From Phycisphaerales bacterium (GTDB taxonomy: Bacteria > Planctomycetota > Phycisphaerae > Phycisphaerales > SM1A02): 12,927 nt of DNA. Each line of letters begins with the position of its first letter. The first letter of the stretch is position 1. Below, one piece after another: positions 1 to 6,851 of the stretch. Both the position numbers and the translations under genes were made by a program. Location of the stretch: assembly GCA_022447165.1 (NCBI GenBank), contig JAKVBR010000027.1, positions 1 to 12,927 of the forward strand. Direction: 5' to 3'. The notes beneath the pieces are model-generated. The model saw nothing but the letters and a program-made list of their open reading frames with translations. It was not told the origin of the DNA and made no database searches.

Positions 1-1001
1 GTTCAGCGTCATGGACTGACCGAACGGTTAAGCCGGGTTGGACATACAGTTACAGAATTTCTGCCGTTGACAATCAGAAGGAACAGTCTGAGTGGTGTAA
101 CGGTGAAGCATCAGTAATGCCAGTCATGCAAGCGTTCAACATGTCTAAGGCATGGCTAGCCATCTTTATGCTCATCTTCGGCGGCTTTGTTGCTTACTTT
201 ATTAACGAAGCAAGAAGCGGCAAGAAGTTGTGGGTACGAAAGATTGCAGGTCTTGTTGCGATTGACGAAGCCGTCGGCCGTGCCACTGAAATGGGCCGCC
301 CAGTGCTTTTCGTAGCAGGTATTCAAGACATTAATGAAATCCAAACGCTTGCGGGCTTGACGGTTCTTTCCCGCGTTGCGAAAACAGCAGCGGAATACGG
401 GGCACAAATCGAAGTGCCAACTTGCCGCTCGCTTGTGATGGCTGCAGCGAGAGAAACGGTTGAGTCAGCGTATCTCGCAGCAGGTCGCCCTGACTCTTAT
501 CAGCCAGACCGCATTCACTACTTAACAGACGAACAGTTTGCGTTTGTTGCGGGCGTCACGGGTTACATGGTTCGCGAAGAACCCGCAGCATGCGTGTACA
601 TGGGTGGTTTCTATGCTGAATCACTCATTCTCGCAGAGACAGGTAATCACATCGGAGCGATTCAAGTTGCAGGTACAGCGATGCCAAGTCAGTTGCCGTT
701 CTTTGTTGCGTCTTGCGACTACACCTTGATTGGTGAAGAGTTCTTTGCAGCATCTGCTTATCTTTCCAATGACCCACTCCAAATCGGTTCATTGAAGGGG
801 CAAGATTACGGCAAGTTTGTCAGTGTCTTTATCTTGGTCATTGGCATTTTGGTTGCGACCCTCGGTGGTTTCTCAAACGATGATGCTCGTGATGGCTTTG
901 CAGCACAAACATTGAGTTTCATTACAGACAACATGCTCGGCGATGCTGGACTCCTTCCAGTATCTGAGGGTAATACAGACGATACGGAGGACGACTCGTG
1001 A
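1..1001 (+). CDS. fn3-DUF6754 membrane protein, 3' part (5' end outside window)
   Basis: The frame is open from base 3 (TCA) with no stop before TGA at 999-1001, so the gene very likely begins before the window. The ATG at 117 has no good ribosome binding site and is probably internal. Bases 27-77 encode VKPGWTYSYRISAVDNQ, which looks like the last strands of a fibronectin type III domain. A membrane span follows (about 150-203), then a basic stretch (RSGKKLWVRK). Next comes an alpha/beta domain with phrases I recognise as DUF6754 (RPVLFVAG, FYAESLILAETGN, FVASCDYTLIGEE). A second span lies at about 809-870, followed by an acidic tail. By the positive-inside rule, fn3 lies outside the cytoplasm and the DUF6754 domain inside. 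The function is unknown. The family name comes from memory. The last four bases overlap the next gene. Confidence 0.8.
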   Translation, partial: SASWTDRTVKPGWTYSYRISAVDNQKEQSEWCNGEASVMPVMQAFNMSKAWLAIFMLIFGGFVAYFINEARSGKKLWVRKIAGLVAIDEAVGRATEMGRPVLFVAGIQDINEIQTLAGLTVLSRVAKTAAEYGAQIEVPTCRSLVMAAARETVESAYLAAGRPDSYQPDRIHYLTDEQFAFVAGVTGYMVREEPAACVYMGGFYAESLILAETGNHIGAIQVAGTAMPSQLPFFVASCDYTLIGEEFFAASAYLSNDPLQIGSLKGQDYGKFVSVFILVIGILVATLGGFSNDDARDGFAAQTLSFITDNMLGDAGLLPVSEGNTDDTEDDS

Positions 1002-1690
1002 AAAGACTCGTTCCACTCATCATTGCAATATGTGCGGGCTTCGTCCTGATTATTGCGAACTTCATACCGTACGCTCAAAATTGGGGCTCAACGGCGCAGG
1101 AATGGTTTAACATTCTCGCTGTTGGTGCGATGGTCTTGGGCGGAGGCAACCTCATCAAACTCCACTTGATGAAAGTGTCAGCAAAGAACAAGGGCTGGGG
1201 TTACTCAGTGGTCACAATTGGCTGCTTCTTTGCAACGCTCATCATTGGACTTTCAAAGATGGGCGTGCACCCGAACCCGATTTATCCTGACTACGCTTGG
1301 AGTGGTTACTACCTAGAAGAGGGTTCTGGGCTTTGGTGGATTTATGAACACATGGTTGTACCGCTCACATCAATGATGTTTGCGATGCTCGCGTTCTATG
1401 TTGCAACTGCAGCGTTTAGGGCGTTCCGTGCAAAGAACACAGAAGCGACCCTCCTTCTTGTCACTGCTGGCATTGTGCTCCTTGGTCGAACCTATGCAGG
1501 CGTCTGGCTCTTTGGCTGGCTTCCAGAGTCAATGGAATGGCTCCGCTTCGACAACTTAACTGTTTGGATTATGGATATTCCGAACACTGCAGGAACGAGA
1601 GCAATCACGATTGGCATTGCACTTGGGGTCGTAGCAACTTCACTTCGAATCTTACTTGGCGTTGACCGCTCATATTTGGGGCAGGATTAA
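998..1690 (+). CDS. Six-span membrane protein of unknown function
   Basis: The gene encodes 230 residues starting with GTG at 998, overlapping the previous stop as GTGA. A GGAGG ribosome binding site at 986-990 sits seven bases before the start. Hydrophobic segments lie at about residues 4-24, 35-56, 66-86, 119-141, 149-168 and 201-221, so it is probably an inner-membrane protein with six spans. The loop between spans 3 and 4 (about 87-118) is rich in Pro, Tyr and Trp. No catalytic motif or known family is recognisable. The overlap with the DUF6754 gene and the three-base gap to the next gene suggest it is a subunit of the same membrane assembly; this is inference from context. Confidence 0.8.
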   Translation: MKRLVPLIIAICAGFVLIIANFIPYAQNWGSTAQEWFNILAVGAMVLGGGNLIKLHLMKVSAKNKGWGYSVVTIGCFFATLIIGLSKMGVHPNPIYPDYAWSGYYLEEGSGLWWIYEHMVVPLTSMMFAMLAFYVATAAFRAFRAKNTEATLLLVTAGIVLLGRTYAGVWLFGWLPESMEWLRFDNLTVWIMDIPNTAGTRAITIGIALGVVATSLRILLGVDRSYLGQD

Positions 1691-1693
1691 TCT

Positions 1694-2545
1694 ATGTATC
1701 AGTTTCTAAAAAATCTTGATCGTCGTTGGATCTTCCTTAGCATGCTCTTGGCGGTTGCAATTCCAATTCTCTCACGCATTGTCTTTCCCGAAGTTGTCTC
1801 AAAGCAAGCGAAAATGGTCTTTGACGCAGTTGAATCCCTTCCAGAGGGCTCAAACATCTTACTTTCGTACGACTTTGACCCAGCAAGTGAAGGTGAACTT
1901 TTGCCTATGGCTCAAGCATTCACTCGGCACTGTTCAGTCAAAGGTCATAAGCAATACTACATGGCACTTTGGCCACTCGGTTCACCGATGGTTGATAAGT
2001 CACTTGATACGATTCGTTCCGAATATCCAGATTTGGAATATGGCATTGACTACATGAAGTTTGACTACAAGGCGGGTGGCGAAGCAGTCATTCGAATGAT
2101 TACCACGGACTTAAGAGGCATGTTCCCACTCGATTCACAAGGTGTGTCACTTGACGAGATTCCAATGACGAAGAACATTAAAAATATTCAGGACATGGAC
2201 CTCATCATTAATGTGAGTGCGGGCGACCCTGGCACAAAACAATGGGTGCAATTTGCATCTACGCCATTTGGCATCACGACTGTTTCAGGTTGCACAGGTG
2301 TTCAAGCCCCGCAAATGTATCCATACATTCCAAAACAACTTGCAGGCGTCCTTGGTGCAATTAAAGCGGCAGCGGAATATGAAGCAGCCATTGACGAATC
2401 GTATCCAGAGATTGCAGCAAACCCGAAAGCGCAAGAAGCAAAGCGGCGAATGGGACCTCAGCTTGTTGCTCACGGTCTAATGGTGGGGCTCATCATCATC
2501 GGCAACTGTATTTACTACGTCGGTCGAAAGCGAGGTGACGTCTAA
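1694..2545 (+). CDS. Bitopic membrane protein with large extracytoplasmic domain, unknown function
   Basis: The gene encodes 283 residues. An AGGA ribosome binding site at 1683-1686 precedes the ATG by seven bases. One membrane span lies near the N-terminus (about 12-31, preceded by Lys and Arg) and another near the C-terminus (about 257-276, followed by RKRG). By charge, both ends face the cytoplasm and the domain of about 225 residues between them faces the periplasm. That domain appears alpha/beta: a strand-like NILLSYDF, a helix-like stretch, then DLIINVSAGDPG. It contains no enzyme motif that I can name. It could be a sensor or scaffold acting with the DUF6754 protein, but this is speculation. 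Its TAA stop shares one base with the next start (TAATG). Confidence 0.8.
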   Translation: MYQFLKNLDRRWIFLSMLLAVAIPILSRIVFPEVVSKQAKMVFDAVESLPEGSNILLSYDFDPASEGELLPMAQAFTRHCSVKGHKQYYMALWPLGSPMVDKSLDTIRSEYPDLEYGIDYMKFDYKAGGEAVIRMITTDLRGMFPLDSQGVSLDEIPMTKNIKNIQDMDLIINVSAGDPGTKQWVQFASTPFGITTVSGCTGVQAPQMYPYIPKQLAGVLGAIKAAAEYEAAIDESYPEIAANPKAQEAKRRMGPQLVAHGLMVGLIIIGNCIYYVGRKRGDV

Positions 2546-2790
2546 TGGATCAAGCAAAACAATCAAACGGACTCATTTGGACAATCGTGTTTGTGATTGG
2601 TGCAATCATGCTTGTTTGGAGTATGTCTACCTCACGAACAGGTCAGGTCTGGGTGACACCAGAACAACATGCGTTTAGTGAAATGCGGAGGGGACTTGGG
2701 AATCTATCGATGCAAGCAACGCAACAGTTGGCGACATCGAATGGACAACCTATAACGTCGTCCCTGATCGTGACCTTACACCTGAGTTAA
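2545..2790 (+). CDS. Membrane protein, N-terminal piece (probable frameshift)
   Basis: The start is well supported: a GAGGTGA ribosome binding site (2532-2538) lies six bases before the ATG. The first 47 or so residues look genuine, with a membrane span at about 10-27 and a polar stretch ending HAFSEM. From about 2690 on, this frame gives a Gln/Ser/Thr-rich tail typical of out-of-frame translation. The -1 frame over the same bases gives a natural-looking sequence (GTWESIDASNATVGDIEW) that runs straight into the next reading frame. I infer that this is the N-terminus of one protein of about 339 residues covering 2545-3563, broken by one missing base, or alternatively joined by programmed frameshifting. 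As written, it ends at TAA 2788-2790. Confidence 0.6.
   Translation: MDQAKQSNGLIWTIVFVIGAIMLVWSMSTSRTGQVWVTPEQHAFSEMRRGLGNLSMQATQQLATSNGQPITSSLIVTLHLS
2682..2700 (+). other. Probable -1 frameshift site (G run)
   Basis: Between the stop of the -1 frame (TGA, 2679-2681) and about 2700, coding-like sequence moves from frame 1 to frame 3. The run GGGG at 2690-2693 is the simplest site: one more G would read Glu-Met-Arg-Arg-Gly-Thr-Trp-Glu with no break. The bases do not form a classic X-XXY-YYZ slippery heptamer, so a real deletion or a homopolymer assembly error is more likely than programmed slippage. Confidence 0.55.
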
Positions 2791-3563
2791 TGGAGAGCGG
2801 CACAGTCTCACTGAGTTGGTCTCGAACGATTGGATTGTGGCTTGCTGCAATCTTCACGCTCTTTATTCTGTCATTCCTAGTGGGTGATAACCCAGCATAT
2901 AAGTTCGCAGAAGCAATGGTGGTTGGCACCTCGGCAGGGTATGTCATGGTCATTGGTTTGTGGGATGTCTTTGTGCCAAACTTGCTCGGTAAACTAGCAC
3001 CAGGACTTGTCCAAAGTTTTGCGTTGCCAGGTATCGAAGGCACGCATCAAGAGTTTTGGTGGCTCTACTTCATCCCAGCGATCCTTATTGTGATGTTACT
3101 CTTCCAACTCATGCCATCAGGTGGTTGGATCAGTCGCTGGCCAATTGCATTCTTTATTGGCATTACTGCTGGTTATCGAATGATTGGTTACGTAGAAGCA
3201 GACCTCGTGGCGCAAATTAAGGCAGGTATCGTTCCACTCATTGAGTTCAATGGTGATGGTGGGTTTGCCCTGTGGCCTACGGTCAATGCCTTCTTGCTAA
3301 CGATTGCAACGCTCAGTGCCATGGTGTACTTCTTCTTCTCAATTGAGCACAAAGGGCTCGTTGGGAAAACTGCAAGGGTTGGCATCTGGTTCCTCATGAT
3401 TACCTTCGGTGCATCCTTCGGATATACAGTGATGGGCCGGATTGCTCTATTAGCAGCTCGACTTGAGTTCCTCTTTGGGAAGTGGCTCCACTTCATCCCA
3501 TCGCAACTAGATTTTTCAATCCTTGCGAATCTCGATTGGATATTGCTTATCCAATTCATGTAA
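2790..3563 (+). CDS. Six-span membrane protein, C-terminal piece of split gene
   Basis: From ATG 2790 the gene encodes 257 residues. No ribosome binding site precedes this ATG. It would depend on re-initiation at the TAATG shared with the upstream stop, or it is simply an internal methionine of a longer protein. The frame is open back to 2682, and that upstream stretch (ending PDRDLTPEL) looks coding but has no ATG, GTG or TTG. Hydrophobic segments lie at about residues 12-32, 40-61, 88-107, 116-134, 161-184 and 195-222. With the span in the upstream piece, the joined protein would have seven. No family is recognised. It is the last gene of the membrane cluster and is followed by a strong terminator. 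Confidence 0.75.
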   Translation: MESGTVSLSWSRTIGLWLAAIFTLFILSFLVGDNPAYKFAEAMVVGTSAGYVMVIGLWDVFVPNLLGKLAPGLVQSFALPGIEGTHQEFWWLYFIPAILIVMLLFQLMPSGGWISRWPIAFFIGITAGYRMIGYVEADLVAQIKAGIVPLIEFNGDGGFALWPTVNAFLLTIATLSAMVYFFFSIEHKGLVGKTARVGIWFLMITFGASFGYTVMGRIALLAARLEFLFGKWLHFIPSQLDFSILANLDWILLIQFM

Positions 3564-3585
3564 ACGAAAGAAATACGACTTTTTG

Positions 3586-3619
3586 AACGCCGTTTTCATG
3601 CTTGAAAACGGCGTTTTTT
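3586..3619 (+). terminator. Intrinsic terminator ending the membrane gene cluster
   Basis: A perfect 12-bp stem (AACGCCGTTTTC at 3586-3597 pairing with 3604-3615) with the six-base loop ATGCTT runs into six T at 3614-3619. It begins 22 bases after the stop of the membrane gene and separates that cluster from the rpmF-fab operon. Confidence 0.92.
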
Positions 3620-3648
3620 ATGGATGAATGGCAATTTTCCCTTGATTT

Positions 3649-3657
3649 TGGTACACT
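3649..3657 (+). promoter_or_regulatory. Candidate promoter of the rpmF-fab operon
   Basis: The sequence TGG-TACACT resembles an extended -10 element (TGn plus a TATAAT-like hexamer). It lies 29 bases after the terminator and about 67 bases before the rpmF start. There is no good -35 box at the usual distance. Some promoter must exist here because the terminator isolates the operon, but this exact assignment is tentative. Confidence 0.4.
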
Positions 3658-3681
3658 GCCGCGTTCATTGAAGGAATTGGC

Positions 3682-3735
3682 ATGAGCCCAAGTGCTCAGT
3701 CAGACGTTTTAAAGAGGTTACACGATGCTCCCTAA
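3682..3735 (+). other. Possible 17-codon leader ORF overlapping rpmF start
   Basis: AAGGA at 3671-3675 lies six bases before an ATG at 3682. The frame encodes MSPSAQSDVLKRLHDAP and stops at TAA 3733-3735. It covers the ribosome binding site (3712-3717) and start codon (3725) of rpmF in another frame. Its initiation site looks at least as good as that of rpmF, so it may couple or restrict translation of L32. It could also be chance. Confidence 0.3.
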
Positions 3736-3904
3736 ACTACGAACATCTCCAGCACGCAAACGCAAGCGACGTTCACATCACGCACTTTCAAACGCGAATT
3801 TAGCGTTGTGCCCAAATTGTGGTAGCAATCGTCAACCACACCGCGCATGTGGCAGTTGTGGTTATGTCCGTCCTGGATTGCAAGTAAAGGCAACGAAAGA
3901 CTAA
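3725..3904 (+). CDS. rpmF: 50S ribosomal protein L32
   Basis: The gene encodes 59 residues and is a zinc-ribbon form of L32, a protein of the large ribosomal subunit. The basic N-terminus (PARKRKRRSHHAL) is typical of L32. Two CxxC pairs (C29/C32 in CPNCG and C42/C45 in CGSCG) should bind zinc. The length is normal for the family. A ribosome binding site AAGAGG at 3712-3717 lies seven bases before the ATG. The gene sits six bases before plsX, the rpmF-plsX-fab order known from many bacteria, which links ribosome supply with membrane lipid synthesis. The DUF177 gene often found just upstream of rpmF is absent here; a terminator lies there instead. Confidence 0.95.
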   Translation: MLPKLRTSPARKRKRRSHHALSNANLALCPNCGSNRQPHRACGSCGYVRPGLQVKATKD

Positions 3905-3910
3905 ATCACC

Positions 3911-4933
3911 ATGAGAATTGGTGTTGATGTCATGGGTGGCGATTTTGCGCCTGACCCCATCCTTGAAGGTGCGCTCCAAGCAACAACGCAGTTAGAGTCG
4001 GATGACGTCGTCGTGCTTTACGGTGACAAGGCGATCATTGATGCTGCAGTCAGCAGTTTTGAGGGCGCTGTTGCAACCATTGAAGTTGTTGGCACAACTG
4101 AAGTTGTTTCAATGGATGAATCTCCAGTTGATGCAGTTAGAACTAAACAAGACAGTTCACTCGTTGTCATGTGTAAAGATGGTTCAGCGAAGAGTGAAGC
4201 ACCCCTTGACGCAGTGATTTCAGCAGGCAACACTGGCGCGTTTGTCGCAGGTAGTCAAATGCATTTAAGACGCCTCGATGGTGTTCATCGTCCTGGCATT
4301 GCAGCAGCAGTTCCAACGTTTGCTGGCACCGTTGCATTTATCGATGTTGGTGCGAATATTGAACCAAAGCCAGTCCATCTTGCTCAGTATGGCGTGATGG
4401 GTAAGGTTTACGCAGAACAAGTGCTCGGGATTGAGAATCCCCGCGTCGCGCTCATGAACGTCGGTGGTGAAGAACAAAAGGGCACGAGCGACCTTAAAGA
4501 AGCGCGTGACATGCTTCGGAATGTGCCGGGCTTAAATTTTGTGGGTTACATCGAAGGGCGTTCACTTTTTGATGGCGGCGCAGATGTAGTTGTGACAGAC
4601 GGCATCGTTGGCAATGTCAGCATTAAACTTGCTGAGGGACTCGCAACTGGATTGCTTAAGAAGATTGCAACTGATATTGCAACCGCAGACCCTTCGCTAG
4701 CTGAGGCATTCAAGCCAGTCATTCAAAAGTTCTATAAAGAATATGATTACCACGAGTATGGCGGAGCGCCACTGCTTGGTGTCAACGGCATCAGTTTGAT
4801 TTGCCACGGCAGTTCAGAAGCAAGAACCATTGCCAACGCAATCGTACGAGCAAAACAATTTGCAACTTCCGGTGTAAACCAACACATCGTCGACCAACTC
4901 GCTACGATTGACGAACAAGTGAGTGTTGTATGA
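3911..4933 (+). CDS. plsX: Phosphate acyltransferase PlsX
   Basis: The gene encodes 340 residues. PlsX converts acyl-ACP and phosphate into acyl-phosphate, the acyl donor for PlsY in the first step of phospholipid synthesis, and acts at the inner face of the membrane. The N-terminus MRIGVDVMGGDFAPDPILEG is the family signature. Later typical stretches include ISAGNTGAFVAG, FIDVGANIEPKP, NVGGEEQKGT, VTDGIVGNVSIKLAEG and the C-terminal GGAPLLGVNGISLICHGSS. The length is normal. No strong ribosome binding site precedes the ATG. With only six bases after the rpmF stop, translation is probably coupled to rpmF. The stop overlaps the fabH start as ATGA. Confidence 0.96.
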   Translation: MRIGVDVMGGDFAPDPILEGALQATTQLESDDVVVLYGDKAIIDAAVSSFEGAVATIEVVGTTEVVSMDESPVDAVRTKQDSSLVVMCKDGSAKSEAPLDAVISAGNTGAFVAGSQMHLRRLDGVHRPGIAAAVPTFAGTVAFIDVGANIEPKPVHLAQYGVMGKVYAEQVLGIENPRVALMNVGGEEQKGTSDLKEARDMLRNVPGLNFVGYIEGRSLFDGGADVVVTDGIVGNVSIKLAEGLATGLLKKIATDIATADPSLAEAFKPVIQKFYKEYDYHEYGGAPLLGVNGISLICHGSSEARTIANAIVRAKQFATSGVNQHIVDQLATIDEQVSVV

Positions 4934-5925
4934 CGAACAATCCATCATGTGGTGTTAAAGTCCTTGGAACAGGATCTGCTGTCCCAAATAATGTGCTTGA
5001 TAACGAAACGCTAGCAGAGCGTTTTCAAGTTGACCGTGATTGGATTGAACAGCGAACAGGCATCCGAGAGCGCCGATACTGCGACGAAGACGAGGGGACA
5101 TACGAACTGCAAGTTCGCGCGATAAAAGATGCACTTGAATCTACCCGAATGAAGGGGAGCGATTTAGACCTCATCATCTGTGCAACAGTCACAGCCGAAA
5201 TGACATGCCCTTCCAATGCATGTCGAGTTGCTGCTGCTGTTGATTCAAAGCCAGCGGGCGCGTTCGATTTAGTCGCAGCATGTTCGGGCTTTGTGTACGC
5301 AATGAATGTAGCAGACAATCTCATATGTGGCGGTTCATACAACACGATTGCAGTTGTTGGTTGTGATGCGATGAGCAAACTCACCGATCCAAATGACAGG
5401 GGCACCTCAATTTTGTTTGGCGATGCTGCAGGCGCAGTGATTCTTCAACGTTGCGATGACACTTCAAAAGGGTGTTTCTATCAAACAATGAGTGCTGATG
5501 GTGAGCCATGGCCAGCGCTGTACATCCCAACTTGCGAGCAAGACCTTGTTGAAGGCGATGAAGCAACGACCGAGATTGGCATGCTCCGCATGAAGGGCAA
5601 GGAAGTGTACAAGTTTGCAGTGACAAAGTTTCAGGAGATCACTGAAACGTTACTCAACGAAACTGGGCTCACTCCAGATGACGTGAGCCAATTCATTTGT
5701 CACCAGTCCAACATGAGAATCATCGAGTCAGCGCAAACTAAACTTGGGCTAGCCGATGAAAAGGTATATAAAAACATTGACCTCTTTGGTAACAGTTCAG
5801 CCGGTGCAGCAGCGCTTTGCTTTGACCAGTTGTGGAAAGATGGCAAGATTAATGACGAAGACATCATTGTGATGCTCGCCTTCGGCGGTGGTCTCACATG
5901 GTCAAGCAGTGCGTGGAGAATTTGA
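4930..5925 (+). CDS. fabH: Beta-ketoacyl-ACP synthase III (FabH)
   Basis: The gene encodes 331 residues. FabH starts each fatty-acid chain by condensing an acyl-CoA (usually acetyl-CoA) with malonyl-ACP. The family features are in order: VLGTGSAVPNNVL at the N-terminus, DWIEQRTGIRERRY, the active-site cysteine C118 in AACSGF, GDAAGAVIL, H258 in CHQSNMRI and N288 in GNSSAG. This completes the Cys-His-Asn triad. The C-terminal GGGLTWSSSAWRI is typical. The start overlaps the plsX stop by four bases, with a weak AAGTGAG site six bases upstream. Straight-chain versus branched primer use cannot be told from the sequence. Confidence 0.96.
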   Translation: MTNNPSCGVKVLGTGSAVPNNVLDNETLAERFQVDRDWIEQRTGIRERRYCDEDEGTYELQVRAIKDALESTRMKGSDLDLIICATVTAEMTCPSNACRVAAAVDSKPAGAFDLVAACSGFVYAMNVADNLICGGSYNTIAVVGCDAMSKLTDPNDRGTSILFGDAAGAVILQRCDDTSKGCFYQTMSADGEPWPALYIPTCEQDLVEGDEATTEIGMLRMKGKEVYKFAVTKFQEITETLLNETGLTPDDVSQFICHQSNMRIIESAQTKLGLADEKVYKNIDLFGNSSAGAAALCFDQLWKDGKINDEDIIVMLAFGGGLTWSSSAWRI

Positions 5926-5927
5926 CG

Positions 5928-6851
5928 ATGTCAGAACTCGTGTTGTTATGTCCCGGGCAAGGGGCTCAAAAGGCAGGTATGGGTAAAGCATGGTTTGATG
6001 CATCAGGTGCAGCAAAAACCATCTTTGAAAGGGCAGATGAACTGCTTGGCGATTCGCTTGGATTACCACTCAGTACCATTTGCTTTGAAGACCCAAACAG
6101 TGAAATCAACCAAACGAACATTAGCCAGCCAGCGATTTACACTTGTTCAATCGCTTGCTGGCACGGACTTCGCGCTGAAGGGCTAGCGGGTGACATAAAA
6201 GCAACCGCGGGCCTGTCACTCGGAGAATATTCAGCGTTGCATCTCGCAGGCGTCTTCTCATTTGAAGAGGGCTTATCCCTCGTTGCACGGCGAGGCGCAC
6301 TCATGCAAGAGGCCACGGAAGCGAACCCAAGCACGATGGTTGCTGTCATGGGAGATGACGACGCAATTTTGAAACTTTGTGACGACGCTCGTGGTAGTGA
6401 TATCCTTGTTCCAGCGAACTTCAACGCTCCGGGACAAATTGTATTGAGTGGTTCAGTTGTGGCATGCAAGCGAGCAGCATCGCTTGCTGGTGACGCTGGA
6501 CTCAGAGCCACACCACTTTCGGTTGCTGGTGCGTTCCACTCACCGTTTATGCAGTCAGCAGCAGATGCGATGGCAGAAGCACTTGATGCAGTGACCTTCA
6601 ACAATCCCGAAATCGATGTCTGGTCCAACGTCACGGGTGAGTACCACGACCCCGAACACATCAAGGAACGCCTTGTAGAGCAAATAACCGGCTCTGTACG
6701 GTGGTCACAGTCATCAAAAGCGATGGCTTCAGAGTATGATGGGTGTGATTGGCATGAACTTGCGCCAAGTGGCGTTCTCAGAGGGCTCATGCGACGAATT
6801 GAACGAACGATTAAGGTGATACCTCATGACGAACCTACTCAAGACAATTAG
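5928..6851 (+). CDS. fabD: Malonyl-CoA:ACP transacylase (FabD)
   Basis: FabD loads malonyl groups from CoA onto acyl carrier protein. From the chosen start at 5928 it has 307 residues. This start (MSELVLLCPGQGAQ) matches the usual FabD N-terminus and has GGAG at 5915-5918, nine bases upstream. An in-frame ATG at 5898 would add ten residues inside fabH and is unlikely. Motifs seen are GQGAQ, the nucleophile S97 in GLSLGE, the arginine region ARRGALMQ and the catalytic H204 in AGAFHSPFM. The usual histidine of GHSLGE is leucine here, a variant I recall from some FabD lineages. Its 3' end overlaps the lipoprotein gene by 26 bases. Confidence 0.95.
   Translation: MSELVLLCPGQGAQKAGMGKAWFDASGAAKTIFERADELLGDSLGLPLSTICFEDPNSEINQTNISQPAIYTCSIACWHGLRAEGLAGDIKATAGLSLGEYSALHLAGVFSFEEGLSLVARRGALMQEATEANPSTMVAVMGDDDAILKLCDDARGSDILVPANFNAPGQIVLSGSVVACKRAASLAGDAGLRATPLSVAGAFHSPFMQSAADAMAEALDAVTFNNPEIDVWSNVTGEYHDPEHIKERLVEQITGSVRWSQSSKAMASEYDGCDWHELAPSGVLRGLMRRIERTIKVIPHDEPTQDN

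Noticed and set aside
117..1001. Start of the first gene at ATG 117
   Set aside because: The frame is open to the window edge and encodes fn3-like sequence; ATG 117 lacks a good ribosome binding site.
2684..2697. Classic slippery heptamer for programmed frameshifting
   Set aside because: The bases around the G run do not fit X-XXY-YYZ in the zero frame, and I saw no clear downstream stem, so programmed slippage is not the preferred explanation.
5898..5927. Earlier fabD start at ATG 5898
   Set aside because: It lies inside the end of fabH and adds ten residues before the normal FabD N-terminus; ATG 5928 has GGAG at good spacing.
6137..6790. Minus-strand open frame of 217 codons opposite fabD
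   Set aside because: Ser/Ala-rich sequence with no motifs, wholly antisense to a conserved gene; a shadow frame.
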